Virus record (IMG/VR): IMGVR_UViG_3300017967_000140
Coordinates: 1-29,296 of that record
Origin: a virus
Strand: one strand, 5' to 3'
DNA length: 29,296 nucleotides
Each line of letters begins with the position of its first letter. The stretch's first letter is position 1. The position numbers and the translations under genes are program-made. Shown piece after piece: positions 29,103 to 29,296 of the stretch. A model generated the notes under the pieces. The model saw only the letters and a list, made by a program, of their open reading frames with translations, searched no databases and was not told the DNA's origin.

Positions 29103-29296
29103 ATGAGTTTAGCAAAATTCCGTAAGGTACATAGCAAGACCGGTGCAGGTCGCTTCGTAGTTTCTGAGGGTGTAGCCCCCAGCGCCTACCTACTCCCTGA
29201 CCAGGGTCTTCCCACTTGGTACTATGACAGTGAAGATGATCGCTTTGAGATCGTAATCACTAAGGGTACAATTCTTTCAGTCGTTGCCGACTCAAA
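29103..29296 (+). CDS. Probable head (decoration or capsid-associated) protein, 5' part
   Basis: The ATG follows AAGGAGAAAATAAA; 64 codons are in the window and the gene runs off the right edge. The product starts MSLAKFRKVHSKTGAGRF and includes FEIVITKGTILSVVADS, a beta-strand 'xKGTIL' element common in phage head-decoration or head-fibre base proteins. Codons shift to C- and G-ending forms compared with the neighbours (CGC, CTC, GTC), as expected for a highly expressed virion component. It lies directly after the scaffold, where decoration or major capsid genes are usual. Confidence 0.6.
   Translation, partial: MSLAKFRKVHSKTGAGRFVVSEGVAPSAYLLPDQGLPTWYYDSEDDRFEIVITKGTILSVVADS

Overview
The window is part of a tailed double-stranded DNA phage genome (Caudoviricetes). 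Portal, large terminase, prohead protease/scaffold, a tail fibre with an S74 auto-chaperone and a phage-encoded RecA identify it. The host cannot be fixed from sequence. Strong AAGGAGG-type ribosome sites and sigma70-like promoters are present. One Crp/GlxR-like site is compatible with, but does not prove, an actinobacterial host.

Layout. (1) About 1-5.8 kb is a leftward cassette, visibly GC-rich up to about 4.7 kb. It holds an 882-aa protein with features reminiscent of two-barrel (double-psi beta-barrel) RNA polymerases, a tRNA-like element, and seven or eight small genes, several with Cys/His metal-binding motifs. Many of these genes are separated by their own UUCG-type terminators and preceded by conserved RNA hairpins. 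Two neighbouring genes (114 and 116 aa) are a tandem duplication of a whole leader-gene-terminator unit. (2) About 5.8-8.7 kb is an AT-richer switch region: small zinc-ribbon genes on both strands, a leftward recA operon, and divergent promoters near 8.5 kb. (3) From 8.66 kb a strong rightward promoter opens a long, tightly packed AT-rich virion operon running to the right edge.

The virion operon encodes, in order: a ClpB-type AAA+ ATPase; a Gly/Arg-rich protein with 63-bp repeats; two small Cys-motif proteins; a Cys4 coiled-coil protein; a 1069-aa protein with an embedded complete DEDDh exonuclease domain; a glycine-zipper protein; another Gly/Ala-rich protein; the large terminase; an appendage protein, a further structural protein and the S74 tail fibre; two small acidic proteins; the portal; a small helical protein; a GT-A glycosyltransferase; a fused prohead protease-scaffold with an internal ribosome site; and the start of a probable capsid-associated protein.

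How the parts may work together: the portal, terminase and protease-scaffold build and fill the head. The Gly/Ala-rich proteins, including the exonuclease fusion, look like internal or ejected virion proteins, and the AAA+ ATPase may assist their assembly. The glycosyltransferase may decorate virion proteins. The left cassette appears to be regulated gene by gene through RNA structure. Its possible non-canonical polymerase next to repeated hairpin elements is the most interesting candidate system here, but that link is inference.
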